A stretch of 64,000 bases of DNA from Glaciozyma antarctica PI12 (Eukaryota > Basidiomycota > Microbotryomycetes > Kriegeriales > Camptobasidiaceae). The position numbers and the translations under genes are program-made. Position 1 is the first letter of the stretch; every line of letters begins with the position of its first letter. Positions 1 to 11,070 of the stretch are shown one piece after another. The stretch spans positions 1,186,307 to 1,250,306 of the forward strand of contig KZ627150.1 in NCBI GenBank assembly GCA_002917775.1, in the 5' to 3' direction. The notes beneath the pieces were generated by a model. It had not been told where the DNA came from, searched no databases, and saw only the letters and a list, made by a program, of their open reading frames with translations.

Positions 1-175
1 CTCAATCTTTGCAAAATCCCTTCAAGAAGCCTCTCTAATCCAACCCTCCTCCACCCTCTCTCATCACCCCTCACCTCCGACGACTTAAGGCCGACCGACG
101 TCTCTCCTCACAAACTCGTGCACCGCCCTCTCTCTCTCACCTCACTCCTTGCTCTTCACCGCGATTAAACGAAGC
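1..175 (+). pseudogene. Degenerate fragment of an F-box/LRR-type gene at the window edge
   Basis: The first 42 bases are identical to the reverse complement of 12902-12943, inside the F-box/LRR-like frame on the other strand near the gap. Beyond base 42 the similarity continues in diverged form. For example, the stretch around 110-165 matches the part of the 12.8 kb gene that encodes LTNSCTTLSHLTL. The copy here lacks about 45 bases relative to the other, and an in-frame stop (TAA at about 86-88) falls in the region encoding the shared peptide, so it looks broken. It may continue to the left of the window. Whether it is a local inverted duplication or part of a dispersed F-box family cannot be told from this window. 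Confidence 0.55.
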
Positions 176-649
176 TAGGGAGCTCAAGCAAGGCCGTCGC
201 CGTTCGCAGACTCTCCAAATTCCTTCAGAGGAGGACGACACGCGACGCGTCGATCTTTTGGCTCCGGAGTCCGGAGCAGCTTGCCGTCATGTTGTCCTTT
301 TTCTTTTCCTCTCGAGTTCGGCTCTGTCTGCTCCTTAGCTGCTGGCGCTTGCTCAAAAGGAGCGCGTTTCTCACTGCTCAAGGTGGTAGCGGAACGCGGA
401 CGAAGGGTGGGCACGCGACCCCCCACTCGCATTCTGACCACCTTTCCCTTCCCGTGAGAGCGAAAGTGACAGCTCCCCTCTGCTCTCCCAGGAAATTCGT
501 GACGAAACCGCTTGGGTTAAGGGATGTGTGCCCTGCGCTGACGAGGCACCTGCTCCCGCTTTCGCCTCCAAAAACGTCCAAGTCCCGGCGCTTCCTCTCT
601 CTTCCTCCTACCTCCACCTCGACCTCAACCACTCGAACAACTTATCACC
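176..649. other. Intergenic and 5' leader of the CsbD-like gene
   Basis: No convincing gene on either strand. The last 60 bases before the ATG at 650 are rich in CT and TCC, as is usual for leaders in this window. No clear TATA box was seen. Confidence 0.4.
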
Positions 650-1638
650 ATGAACACCCACTCCAACACCCACAACACCTACAACAACCAGCCCAACGTC
701 CTCGACAAGGCCGCTGCTGGTGCGTCCTCCTCCCTCGCCATCTCGGCGCTAGCTAACCTCCCCCTCCCAGCTCTGCCCGGACACCAAACCAACGCTGGAA
801 GTGCCGGAAACGTCGCGCCTGAGGCTCACCACAGCCACGCTGGCGTCGGAACTGGATTCGACAACACACACTCTGGTATCGGCTCGCACTCGAACCAGCA
901 CTCTGCGCTCGGCTCCAACACGCACTCGACGGGCCTCGGGTCGAACAACCACTCGTCTGGCCTTGGTTCCAACACCCACTCGCACTCGACCCACGGCAAC
1001 CAGCCTAACGCGCTCGACAAGGTCGCAGCTGGTGCGTCCTTCTCCCCTCCCCATCTCAACGCTAGCTAACCTCCCCCTCTCAGCCCTCCCCGGACACCAA
1101 ACCAACGCCGGAAGCGCAGGCAACGTCGCTCCCAGCTCTGACACCGGACACAGCCTCGGCACGTTCTCCCCCCTCCTCCTCGACCCCGCTAACGTCGCGA
1201 CGCAGGACACGATTCGCACTCGCACACCACTGGAACGACGGGAACTCACCTCGCGGGCGATAACACGCACGGCCTTGGACCTTCGCACGCCCCTCCGACC
1301 AACGTGGGCTCTCACCTCCACACCCACACCGGCTCCCACCTCCCTCCCACCACCGGAACGCACACCACGGGTTCTCACACCACCGGCGCCCACCACGGCG
1401 CCTCGCCGCACTCCACGAAGCCCTCGGTCGGGGACAAGATCTCGGGCAAGATCGAGGAGGTTCCGTCCCCCCCCCTTCTCCCCCTCCCGAGCAGTCGCTG
1501 ATGTACTTCGTGCAGGTCGTCGGCAAGATCACGAAGGATCCTGTCAAGGTTCAGGAGGGTGTGCTGAAGCAGGAGGTCGGGAAGGAGGGGTTGAACCATG
1601 GTGCTGGTGCTGGAGTTGGAGGAGCGGGACGCTACTGA
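650..1638 (+). CDS. CsbD-like small hydrophilic protein with His/Asn/Ser/Thr-rich repeats
   Basis: The N-terminal two thirds is a low-complexity, His/Asn/Gly/Ser/Thr-rich segment. It holds two copies of a unit that begins NQPNVLDKAAAG or NQPNALDKVAAG and continues LPGHQTNAGSAGNVAP. Each unit is split at the same codon by a near-identical intron (720-770 and 1032-1083). The C-terminus reads GDKISGKIEEVVGKITKDP followed by a glutamate/lysine stretch, which resembles the CsbD fold (a short stress-linked helical domain, GKIKEAVGKxTGD type). The last intron (about 1460-1515) has a CTGAT branch site. The small intron near 1163-1205 does not join the frames cleanly, so that junction is unresolved. 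The stop is TGA at 1636. The function is unknown; a stress-induced, disordered protein is the likely reading. Confidence 0.7.
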
Positions 1639-2593
1639 ACGCGCTTGGAGATTAGCAGCTTGTGAATAGGAATGCATACGTCGTTTTCAGCAGTGCTTTT
1701 GGCGTTGTCGAGACAGCGAGTTCCGCTGTCTCCTCTGCTTCTCCTTCTCGCTTCACCCGATCTACGCTCCTATCGGGTACGTCGCCTCAGCCGCTGCCCC
1801 TCCTACGCCCCAGCTCATTCTCCTACCCTGGAATAGAGTTCGACATGGTCCAGGAGGGGATTGCATGAGGTTCGGAAGGAAGGGTCGAGCGAGCTGGGAG
1901 CTGGAGAAGCGGGGGGTTGCTGGGCTGGAGAGCGGATGTGGGAGCTTGTGAACGCGAACCTCGCTTTGGTGTTTATGCGAAGAGAGAGAGCGGGGAGGAG
2001 CTGGCACAATCGCGTGGGGATGACGTGCGGGTTGGGGAGAGCGAGGGATCTGGCCTGGAGGGCGTGAGGCGTACCAGCTGTGCAGTGCGGCTGGTGAGCT
2101 TTCAGTTGGCAGTTCAGTGGAGCGCAGGGAGCTGGACCCTGAGCAAGTACCCCCGGACGCCGTTCCTCCGAATCTGAGTGAAGGAGAGGAGCAACGACGG
2201 CGGTTGGAGCGCGAGAAGCAGCGCCGTTCGCACAGCACCTTCAGCAGGCCTGGACAGAGCAGATAGATGAACGCAGAGAGGCGTTCGAACGAGTTGAATT
2301 CGGTTGGGTTGACGGTCGCCGGAAGACAGGCAGGACGTTGTTCCATCTCCGCTAATTGGTTCTTCTCCTCCCTCACCCACGCCCGTGTATCGCCTCAACC
2401 GCTCAGGGCCACCAGGCTCGCCTTCAGCACCACCTCACCCCCCTCAGCAAAACACCCCTTGCGCCGAAAGCCAGGTGCCTGACTAGACCAACGCGGGGTC
2501 ATCCCCATCGAACCAGCTCCCTCGCCCTTCAACAGCACCAACGACCTCCTCCACGATAGCGCACTACCCACGCACGAGCGGCGCAAGCCCACG
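1639..2593. other. Intergenic, no supported gene
   Basis: About 955 bases between two plus-strand genes. Short open frames exist on both strands, but none shows a recognisable motif, a codon pattern like the neighbours or a matching intron set. It probably holds the 3' UTR of the CsbD-like gene and the promoter of the phosphatase gene. Confidence 0.4.
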
Positions 2594-3989
2594 ATGAACA
2601 CCTTCTCCTACCTCTCCTCCCTGTTCTCCCCCCGTCCCTCCGACTCCGTTCCTACTCCCCCAGCCCCTCCCTCCCCCTCCTGCGACTCCGACACGACCTC
2701 TACCCCACCAGAACCCTCGACTTCCTCCGACACGCTCTACCTCTCCGCACGCCGTTCTGCCCAGCCGGGCCAAGCGCCTCATATCTCCCTCTCCCTCACA
2801 GCCCCGCCGCACCTCGCCGGCCTTCCACCGACGTATGAGAGCGTGTACGCTTCTCCGGCTGACGTGCCGCTGCCGGATAGTCCTGTATTGGGGGAGGATG
2901 GGGAGCGTATGGGGGGAGAAGCGGGAGGGTGGGACGTGGGAGAAGCGAGAGGATGAGGATAGGTGAGGGGGAGCTGAGACTCAAGGCTAAGGCTGTTGCG
3001 GAGCTCGAGGCGCGGGGGTGGAGAACGAGGTTAGGGCTGAGCATCTACGTCTTCTTACGGCATCTGCTGTCATTCCTCCCCACCTTATCTCGTACCCTCC
3101 CCCTCCCCTCCCCTCCAACGCCAACGACGACGACCGACATACCAGACGACAAGGACGAACTCCTCACCTCCCTCTCCGCCCCACCACCACCCCCTCCTCG
3201 ATCCTTCTTCCTTCGCCGTACCCCTCCACCACCATCTCGTTCCGCCTCCCCCGCCCATCCTCCTCGACCCCCGCGGCTCACCCCAAAGACCCTCGTGCTG
3301 GACCTCGATGAGACGCTTATTCATTCTACCTCGCGGCCGTACAATAATGGCGCGCGACATGGGCTGAAAGTACGCGTTGTGGAGGTCGTGCTCGAGGGAC
3401 GGAGTACGGTGTATACGGTGTACAAGCGGCCTTGGGTCGACTTCTTCCTCCGCAAGGTACGCTACGCTTCCTCAGTGGACTGCGAGAGCGAGGCTAACGA
3501 GGAGCAGGTCTCGACGTGGTACACGGTCATCATCTTCACCGCCTCGCTACCCGAATACGCGGATCCAGTGATAGATTGGCTCGATGGAGGGGACGGTGGA
3601 GGAGGGATGGTAGGCGGGAGGTTATTCCGCTCCGTAGGTGCCTTTCCCCCCATTTGGCGTTGTGGGCGAAGCTGACGAGGAGCACAGGATTGCCTCCTTT
3701 CGCATGGCGCGTATGTCAAGGATCTCAGCGTCGTTGATGCCGATCTCTCGCGCGTTTGTTTGGTCGATAACAGCCCGGCTTCTTACGCTATCAACCAAGG
3801 TTCGCTCTCTCCCTGTCGTCGACGTCGACACAGCTAAGATGGGCTACAGCGAACGGCATCCCCATCGAAGGCTGGATCAACGATCCCAACGACGAGTGCT
3901 TACTCGATCTATTGCCCATGCTCGATAGTCTGCGGTTCACGAGCGATGTGAGAAGGGTGTTGGGATTACGAGGTTTCGGGAAGAGCTGA
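2594..3989 (+). CDS. NEM1: NEM1/Dullard-type protein phosphatase catalytic subunit
   Basis: Carries the FCP1/NLI-interacting-factor (HAD) signature [12 protein letters not shown] at 3295-3330; the two aspartates of DLDET are the phospho-acceptor and acid/base. It is followed by [30 protein letters not shown], and [20 protein letters not shown], the order seen in NEM1, CTDNEP1 and Dullard. A hydrophobic stretch ([17 protein letters not shown]) precedes the domain, as expected for an ER or nuclear-envelope anchor. In the NEM1-SPO7 complex the enzyme dephosphorylates the lipin Pah1 and steers phosphatidate toward triacylglycerol. Introns: 3457-3507, 3634-3687, 3800-3849, each with a CTAAC, CTGAC or CTAAG branch. 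The N-terminal exon (about 83-115 codons, proline-rich) changes frame between 2842 and 2960. A 38-base intron 2843-2880 would fit but is not certain. Confidence 0.85.
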
Positions 3990-4120
3990 AGGAAATGTAC
4001 GACGGGATTCTTATTGCGAGCGCGGTATGCGAAACTGCTCAACTTCGCCCGCGAAGGATTTCGTCTCTTGATGAGCGACAAACTACGTACTACCCCAAGG
4101 TCCTTCAAGCAAGCCGACCC

Positions 4121-5887
4121 TCAAACCCCCATCCTCTTCCCCTCCCACTCCTCATCCGCCTCATAACTCGTCTCTGTACCTTCCATCAGCTCCCTCCCTC
4201 CCTTCTCCAGGAACGAGAACGCACCAGTAGCCTTGGTGATATCCACATGAATTGCCCCCGCGATCCCCTGATGCGTCAACTCATGTCCCTGCGCCGAAAC
4301 AAAGTGCGACCCGCGCTGCCTCTTCGGACTCGACCAGTGAGAGGGCGTGATATGCTTATCTGGGTGCGTCAGACCCGTGTGCGTTCCTGTTCCGAGGAGA
4401 GAGGAGAGAGGAGGGGTTAGCGAGGTAGAGGAAGGAGAGAAGGGACGCACGGAGGTTGAGGACGGTGCGACAGCTGTGTGGCGTTAGTGAGAGGAGCGAG
4501 CGGGAGGGAAGGACGTACCAGAGTACGGTGGGCATGACGACGGCGAGAGCTCCGACGAGAGGACCGATGCCGGGGTTGGCTTGCGCGCTGCGAGAGGTCA
4601 GTGGGGATCGAACCCGAGGGGAGGTGGGGGAGACGGACAAGCAGATGAGGCTGCGGGGAGGTCGTCAGAACGGCTCAGAGAAGGAGAGGACAGGACTCAC
4701 TTGACTAGGTTGATGAGGAAGACCCAGCTGCGACGAGGAATGAGCGTCGGGGCCGAGGTGAGAATTGCGAAGGACGTACAAAAAGTAGAGAACGCCGTCG
4801 CGGACGATCAGAGCGAGAATTGGGGTTTCTTCGGTGCTCTGACGCCAGAGTTGAACGACCTGGGAGATGTATGGGAGGAATCAGCGAACTACTGCGAGGA
4901 GCGAGGTCGAGAAGCGCATCTTGTACGCCGTGAGGCTGCGAAGCTGAGCTTCAGCAAAGCTCTCAACAAATCTTGGAAGAGGTAAGGACACACGAGAAGA
5001 GAATAGCATCGACGAAGCACGGAGGAGCCCAGAAGAGAAGGTTCGTCCACTTGCGAGTCTGTCGCAGTCTCACCATCAGCAGCTGTTCCTCGTGTGGTCC
5101 TCCTACACTCACAGGATCAGGTCCAGGAAAGCACCCGACAACAACAATAGGAAGCAAGTTCCCAATCCAGGTCGTGACGCTATAGATCATGAGAGCGGCT
5201 TCGATCGAAACGATGGACAGGCACACAGCGATTATGGCGCGGTCGTTGCCCCAGAGTACGCAGGTACGAAAGCAGAGGATAAATTCAACCGAGATGGTGC
5301 TGATGACGGCGAGCGATACCTTCAAGGCGGATTAGCGGGGGCTTGCGAAGGAAGTAAAGCTGGATACGCACGACGGCGGTGGAGATGCGGTCGCAGGTCC
5401 CGAGAGCGACATCGCCCATGACGGCAGCAATGATGATTCCGGCAGCTTTTGCGAGCGATTTGAGCAAAGGTAGAGAAAGGAGGAGAGGGAGCGAGGAGCG
5501 AGGTCAGCGCGGCGAGCACAGAGGGAGTGGGAGAGAACGCACTGGCGAGACCGACGTAGCGAGAAACCAAGTAAAGGAACTTGATCGGACTGCTCCTGGC
5601 CGTCCCTGCGAAGGAAAACGGGCACATCAGCAGGAGACTGGCGGAACAGGAGACTGGGCCAACTCACAAATCGTCCGGTACTCGGAGCTGAGCGAGACAA
5701 TCCAGTCCCCTGCAAGCCAGCCAAATCAGCAAAAGCTTACAGGAACTCTGTAGGATAACACGCACAGGTAGCAGCGGCCAGCGTGGCGAGCGAGGCGTAC
5801 TTGGCAGCCTGAGCCAACTGCGCCGCCTGGAGAATTGTGGTGTGACGCCAGGAGTCCCTGGGCCTACGGTGCTGAGGTTGACTCCCA
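4121..5887 (-). CDS. DUF6533-type multi-pass membrane protein
   Basis: Read on the minus strand from ATG 5885-5887 (MGVNLSTAAQLAQ). Spliced exons give TWDWIVSLSSEYRTIW, then SSPIKFLYLVSRYVG, the N-terminal signature of the DUF6533 family that is expanded in basidiomycetes. Downstream are hydrophobic exons, including FILCFRTCVLWGNDRAIIA and TTWIGNLLPIVVVGCFPGP, consistent with seven membrane spans. A polar C-terminal tail ends KRMGV with the stop at 4121. Introns are about 50 bases with GTGCGT or GTGAGT donors. A leader intron (5889-5941) ends one base before the ATG. The biochemical role of the family is not known; a receptor-like topology has been suggested from the fold. The divergent neighbour is the O-methyltransferase. 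Confidence 0.72.
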
Positions 5888-5941
5888 TTCTGTGTGTGCG
5901 TTTGTTAGATTGGACAAGAGTGAGTGATGAAGGAAGCGTAC

Positions 5942-6490
5942 TTGACGACGGGAACGGAGTCTTGCGAGGCAGGAGCGACGAGCGGGCGAGCTGCGAGGAC
6001 GAGTCGACTGCAAGGAGCGGCGGCAAGACGAGAGAGCTTGCTTTTGAGCTCGCTGTCTAAGGCGTCCGGTAGATATGAGAGAGGAGAGAGGAGGAGGAAA
6101 GACGAGGAAAGGCGTCGCTCCCTCGCCCACTCTGAAACCCTCGAAAGGGAGATCCTCTCGGGACTTTCTTGCTGCAAGGTCACGAGTACCGAGATAAGTT
6201 AGCGAGGGGGGAGAGGGAGGAGAGCGAGTTGAACGAGGCCGCTCGAACGTAGCAGTTCCAGCGCAACCGGAGTCCGGTCGCGGTTCTCTCTTCGTCCGAT
6301 CTCTCTCTCACTCTCACGCACACGTGCTTCAACACCTGTATATAAGGTATCTGTAGCAAGCAGACGACGGCCTGAATCTCCCCCTCTGCCGACGGACGAG
6401 GTTGGCCCACCTTAAACCAAACCTCCCCTTCCGAATGGTCTTGAACTCTGAATCTCGTTTCGCCTTTCTTCCTCTCCCCATCACCCCGCC
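5942..6490. promoter_or_regulatory. Divergent promoter region with TATA-like box and CACGTG
   Basis: About 550 bases separate the DUF6533 gene (minus) from the O-methyltransferase gene (plus). TATATAAGG lies at 6339-6347, about 145 bases before the ATG at 6491, and a palindromic CACGTG (E-box core) lies at 6321-6326 just upstream of it. Both are direct sequence observations; their use is inference. A CT-rich leader runs to the ATG. It may also hold the first, non-coding exon of the DUF6533 gene. Confidence 0.5.
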
Positions 6491-8536
6491 ATGTCGAACT
6501 TCATCGGAGACCTCCGCAAGCTGCTAAACAGCTCTCTCGACACGCTCGAGGAAGAGCTCGCTGCCCACAGCCTCCCCGAGCTCACCTTCGAGCCGTCGCC
6601 GCATCCCCTTGACGACCCAGCCTTTCTCGCCCCTCCCAAGCTCTTTGAGGCGAGGAGAGTGGCTCTTATCGTTATGGGAATGATGCAGGTTCTCATCAAG
6701 CCTGCGTGCATCACAGCTTACGAGGTGAGTGGCCGCTGAAAGTGTGAGAGATCGAGCTGATGGCGTGTTGTTCGGGGTCCCTTTGGCGTGGGTCAAGTCC
6801 CCTTTCTGCCTTACCAGCTGCTCTAATCACTTTCAAGAACAGGGAGCCACCGTAGCTGCTTATTCCGTCGCATCGGAGCACGGTATCGCAACTCTCCTCG
6901 CCGGTTCGTCCTCACGGAGCATCCCCGCTCCTTTGAGCTAACTGTCCCCACGCAGACAAGTCGGTCGACCCCAAGATCGGTCTTTCAGTCGAAGGTCTTG
7001 CGTCCCAGACCTCGCTAGACGCGGGCAAGCTCGCACGCTGCCTTCGCGTCCTCGCTTCTGAATCCGTCTTTGTCGAGACCTCTCCCGTGTGTCCTCTCTC
7101 TCACTTTCCCTCCCCGCCGCCGCCTGAATCATTCTAACTCAGAACATCTTTGCGAACAAGTACGCTCCGCTCTCAGCTCGCTATGAGAACGAGGGCTGAC
7201 GATGTTTTCGCAGCCGTATCTCGCTCGCTCTCGTCGGACCCAGCGGTTCGCACAGCTGGGCTGTGCTCGCGTCAATGATTCTTTCTCACGCGCAGGTCTA
7301 CATGCCGGACTACCTGCGCGATCCTACCTCAGGCAGCACGTCCTCTTCTCTTTTTCTGAGCGCCATCGCGCGGACGAAAGCTTACGACCATCACAGCCGG
7401 ATACTCGCTCGCTTTCCAGGAGAAGCGCACCGTCTGAGAATGGCTCTTTGCCGACCCTGCTCGCTTCAACTGGTTCGTACGTCGTTCACTCTCTCTTCAT
7501 CGCCGTGTCGCACCAACTAACTCGCTTCGCAGGTCACCGGAATGGCAGGATGTGGAGCTCTCAGCGTCGCTGGCTGCGTCGCCGATTACCCTTTTGAGAA
7601 GCTCGGAAACGCCACGCTAGTCGACGTCGGAGGCGGGCAGGGCTCGCTCTCGTTCCCCATCCTCGACCGCTACCCGTCGCTGAAGCTCGTCGTGCGTTTT
7701 CCCTTCCCTCCCACTTCTTTACCTAGATAACTTAGATTCTCCTGAGTGAGCAAACGAGCTGACTGTTTTTCTCGCAGATCCAAGATCTCGCTCCCGTCCT
7801 TCCCGCCGCCGAAGCCAACCTCGAGACCAACTGGCCCTCGATCGATCCCTCTCGTGTCTCGTACCTCGCGCACGATTTCTTTGAGCCGAACCCGACGACG
7901 GGAGACGACGTCGTCTACATGGCGAGGTGGATCCTCCACGATTGGCCGGACGTGGATTGCGTTAGGGTGAGCCCTCCCTGCGATGTCGATGCGGAGCTTC
8001 GCTGATGAGAGCTTCAGATCCTCAAAGCTCTTCGAACGGGGATGAACAAGAAGAACAAGATCCTCATCTTCGGTTCGTCAATCCCTCTCCGTCCTCCTCC
8101 CCCGCTAACCTGGCACGCAAAGACATCGTCATCACCCCCGGCGTATCCTCCACCGCCTCTCCCGCCAGCTACCTCGAATCCCTCTCCAAGATTGACAACA
8201 GCGCGCCCTACTCTCCTCTCGCTCTCCCCGCTCCGATTCCCGCGAACGGGGGCTCCGCAGCGCGCGGAGAAGGGCTCATGGACTTGACGATGCTTTCGTT
8301 CTTCGAGTACGTTCGTTCCCTCTCGTAGTTCGCATGGAACTGAGTGTCGGGCAGATCGCAGGAGAGGACGCCGGAGCAGCTCAAGGCTTTGCTCTCGCAG
8401 GCTGATCTGGAGGTGCGTCTTCTTTCTGCGTCTTTTCGAGCGAAAGATGCTGAAATCTGGTCTGGGGTAGCTCGTCAAGATCTACTACACTCGTTCGGGT
8501 GTTCACGTCGCTGAGATTCAGGTTGCTGGAGCGTAA
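6491..8536 (+). CDS. SAM-dependent O-methyltransferase (plant/fungal COMT-like family)
   Basis: The start MSNFIGDLRKLLNSSLDTLE matches the N-terminal dimerisation region of fungal O-methyltransferases. The SAM-binding motif LVDVGGGQGSLSFPI is at 7619-7665, followed by HDFFEPNP and the catalytic block ARWILHDWPDVDCVRILKA around 7922-8016. The histidine in WILHDW is the expected general base. The C-terminus reads LVKIYYTRSGVHVAEIQVAGA with TAA at 8534. The coding region is broken by about nine short introns, for instance one starting at 6725 that appears to run to about 6837 and is longer than its fellows. The family methylates hydroxyls on phenolics, polyketides or sterigmatocystin-like compounds; no substrate can be named. 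No biosynthetic core gene lies nearby, so it is not an obvious cluster member. Confidence 0.85.
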
Positions 8537-8768
8537 GGGAAGAGATGGAGGGCGTCGCGTGCTTGAGTCGTTCTCGTTGTCGTGTGTTCGCAATCGAGCT
8601 GGTTTCTCGAGATGATTAGGCGATGGGGCTTTGCTATTCCGGGGTATGGTACGAGAGGGATATGTACTGAGAGTGTAAGCTATGCAAAAGACGAGGAAAG
8701 GGAGGTACTAAAGAGGTGTTGAGGTCGACAAACGAAAAACGGAGAACGAACATACGCACACGCGAACC

Positions 8769-11070
8769 CTACTCCTCCTTCTCCCCCGTAAACGAAAACG
8801 AAGGCGCATAAACGAACTCCGTCTTCGCCTCCAAAGCCCTAAAGAACGACCGACTCATCGCCGTCGTCGCCTGTCCCCCCTCATGCGGCGAATGGGAGAA
8901 CTGGAACGGGTTGGCCTGGAAGGGCTGGGAGACCTGGCGTTCTATTTGAGCGCCGTGTGGGTGAGAGGAGGGGTCGAGGAGGTAGGAGGGTGGGTAGAGA
9001 TTGTCGGAGGAGGGAGCGTAGGCTGGCGAGCGAGCGAGCTGCGAAGTAGACCGATAATCGACTGGCGGATCCCACGTCGTTCGTTCGTTCGAGCCTCGAA
9101 GACTGGATTCGGTGTATGACGAGACAGGGGCGAGCGTGACGGCTTGTCGTGCGCGGTACGTTTGCCAATCTTGCGCTCCGCCGTCGTCCGAGGGGGTTTG
9201 CGAGAACGCCCTCGTCATTCCCGTTGGCTGAGCGTCGAAGGAGGTGCGTTGGTAAATATGGGGAGGAGGGTCGTAGCTGTGCGGGGAGTGGGGACGAGAG
9301 TTGGGGAGGGGTGCGAAGTCGAATCCGGCGTTCGAAGGCGACGGATCGGGGAGAGTGCCGTAGTCGTTCCTGATGGAGGAGTAGACGGGTTGCTGAGGTG
9401 CGAGATTCAGGCTCATGAGCCCGACGGCGGCTTGTGAGGTGGCTTGGGGAGGGACGAAGGAGGTGTAGCCTGAGGAGGCGTTTGGGGGGTAGGTCGCTCG
9501 GGTGGAGGGTTGATAGGCGCCGGAATTGCTGTGAGGGTAGGAGGAAGGAAGGCTGGAGGGGTTTGAGTAGAAGGAGCCGTAGGGCGAGTAGCTAGCGTTG
9601 GAGGGTGGCGCGCCCGAGTAAAGTTGGTGAGTCGCTCCAGTCGATGCGCTCCTCGAAAGTCCTGCAGCGTACGCCCTTCCCCCCGAGTTCAAGCTGGTCC
9701 CATAGGACCCCATAGAACCCCACCGATCTCTTCCTAACCGGTCCAGGGTGTCCCGCCGGAGGAGTGAGAAGCGGCTTCGTCCCGGCCTGCGAGCTCGTCA
9801 CGACGCTGCTGTTGTTCTGCGCCTTGGCGGAAGCTGCTTGCGCTCCTGCTCGTGATTCGGAGTTCTTGGGCTGTCGGCGAGCGCGAGTCTTGGGGGAGGA
9901 GAGGAGGAGCTGGCCGAAGCCGGGCTGGCCAGGTGCGAGGCAGGACTGCGCGCGGAGGGTCAGAGGTGCAAAAACGGAGTGCGACGGGGCGAAGCGCGTA
10001 CGTTGGGAAAGTTGAGTTTCAAGAGAGGAACGAGGTCGAATCGCAAGTTCCAAGCGCAGCGTTTGGCGAGAGTTTTCGAAATCTCGAAGGGGAGCGTGCG
10101 AAGGGGAGACGAAGTCAGCTTCCGCACTCAGCCCTCCCCCGCGACGGTTGGAGATCCCTGCAAGGCAGCACGCAGAGATCCCTCCGTAACCCTCCTCGAC
10201 AGCTCTCCCGCCAAATGAGCACCGCACTGACCACGTCCCTTGGATCTTCAAGTAGCCTCCTCGCACCTTGCGAACCGATCCTGCGACTGCAGAGGGTACA
10301 AATCGTCAGCAATAGCCTCGGTAAACATTGAACCGAGCACCACGCAAGATGCATTTAGGCGGGAAGGGAGGCGTAGCGCGTGCGAAGGGAAGGAGAGACT
10401 CACTCTCAGGCTGGCTTTCGATAAGCCGTACGACATCCGCCTTGTTGTGACCTAGCGCCTTCCAGATACCAGTGAAGTTCATCATTCCGTGAGTCACGCG
10501 CGGCGATTAGCTGCGCTCCGAGGCGATAGCGACATGAAGAGCTTGCCCAGTCTCCGTGTCGATCATCTGCACAGGAAAGGGTGAGCGGAGATCCTCACGA
10601 GGAGGAGCAGAGAACGTACGATGGTGTGGCCGTTGCCGGGATACTCGTAGACTGCGAAAGACGAACGCACTCAGCCTTCCCCTCGACGCCTCTTGCTCCG
10701 AAGCCGCCACTGACCAGGAACTGCGAAGGGAAAGAGCCGTCATTCTCAGTTACTGAATGGGCCACCTCCTCCTAGAAGGACCAGCTCACTGAACCCTCGC
10801 GAATCCGTCGAAGTCGCCTGGGAGAACTCTCCGTCAGTGCTGCTTCCATCGCCGCCGGAGCTCGAGCCGACTCACGAACTTGGTCATGGTCACCTGGTGG
10901 TTGGAAGGCCAGAGACAGATAGGTGTCGGATCCTTCCCTTCGGCCGAGAGAAGGGAAGCTACCGTCCGAGGTGCTGTTGGCCCTGGCGTCCCCCTCGAGT
11001 CGGACTGCCCCGAGGAGCTGTTGCAGGAGAAGGGAGAGGTGGGGCGATCGTTGGCGGTGGGCGGCGACAT
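8769..11070 (-). CDS. APSES/KilA-N type transcription factor
   Basis: On the minus strand, exons encode VYEYPGNGHTIMIDTETGQAL, then TGIWKALGHNKADVVRLIE, then VRKVRGGYLKIQGTW, then TLAKRCAWNLRFDLVPLL. This is the order of an APSES/KilA-N DNA-binding domain (StuA, Xbp1, Mbp1 relatives). The N-terminal exon (11070-10876, MSPPTANDRPTSPFSCNSSS) is Ser/Pro-rich, and GTGAG follows at once. After the domain come GQPGFGQLLLSSPKTRARRQ and a long Ser/Tyr/Pro/Gln-rich tail (9713-8769) of transactivation type ending FSFTGEKEE. The exon carrying MIDTETGQAL runs in frame into a TAA before TGIWKALG, and no AG acceptor is visible in between, so that junction is odd. The DNA target is unknown. Confidence 0.75.

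Noticed and set aside
1762-2376. Minus-strand frame of 204 codons in the intergenic region
   Set aside because: Composition is Arg/Ser/Pro-biased with no motif or intron support; another frame of similar quality overlaps it.
6491-11070. Secondary-metabolite cluster around the O-methyltransferase
   Set aside because: No polyketide synthase, NRPS, terpene synthase or P450 is nearby; the adjacent APSES factor alone does not make a cluster.
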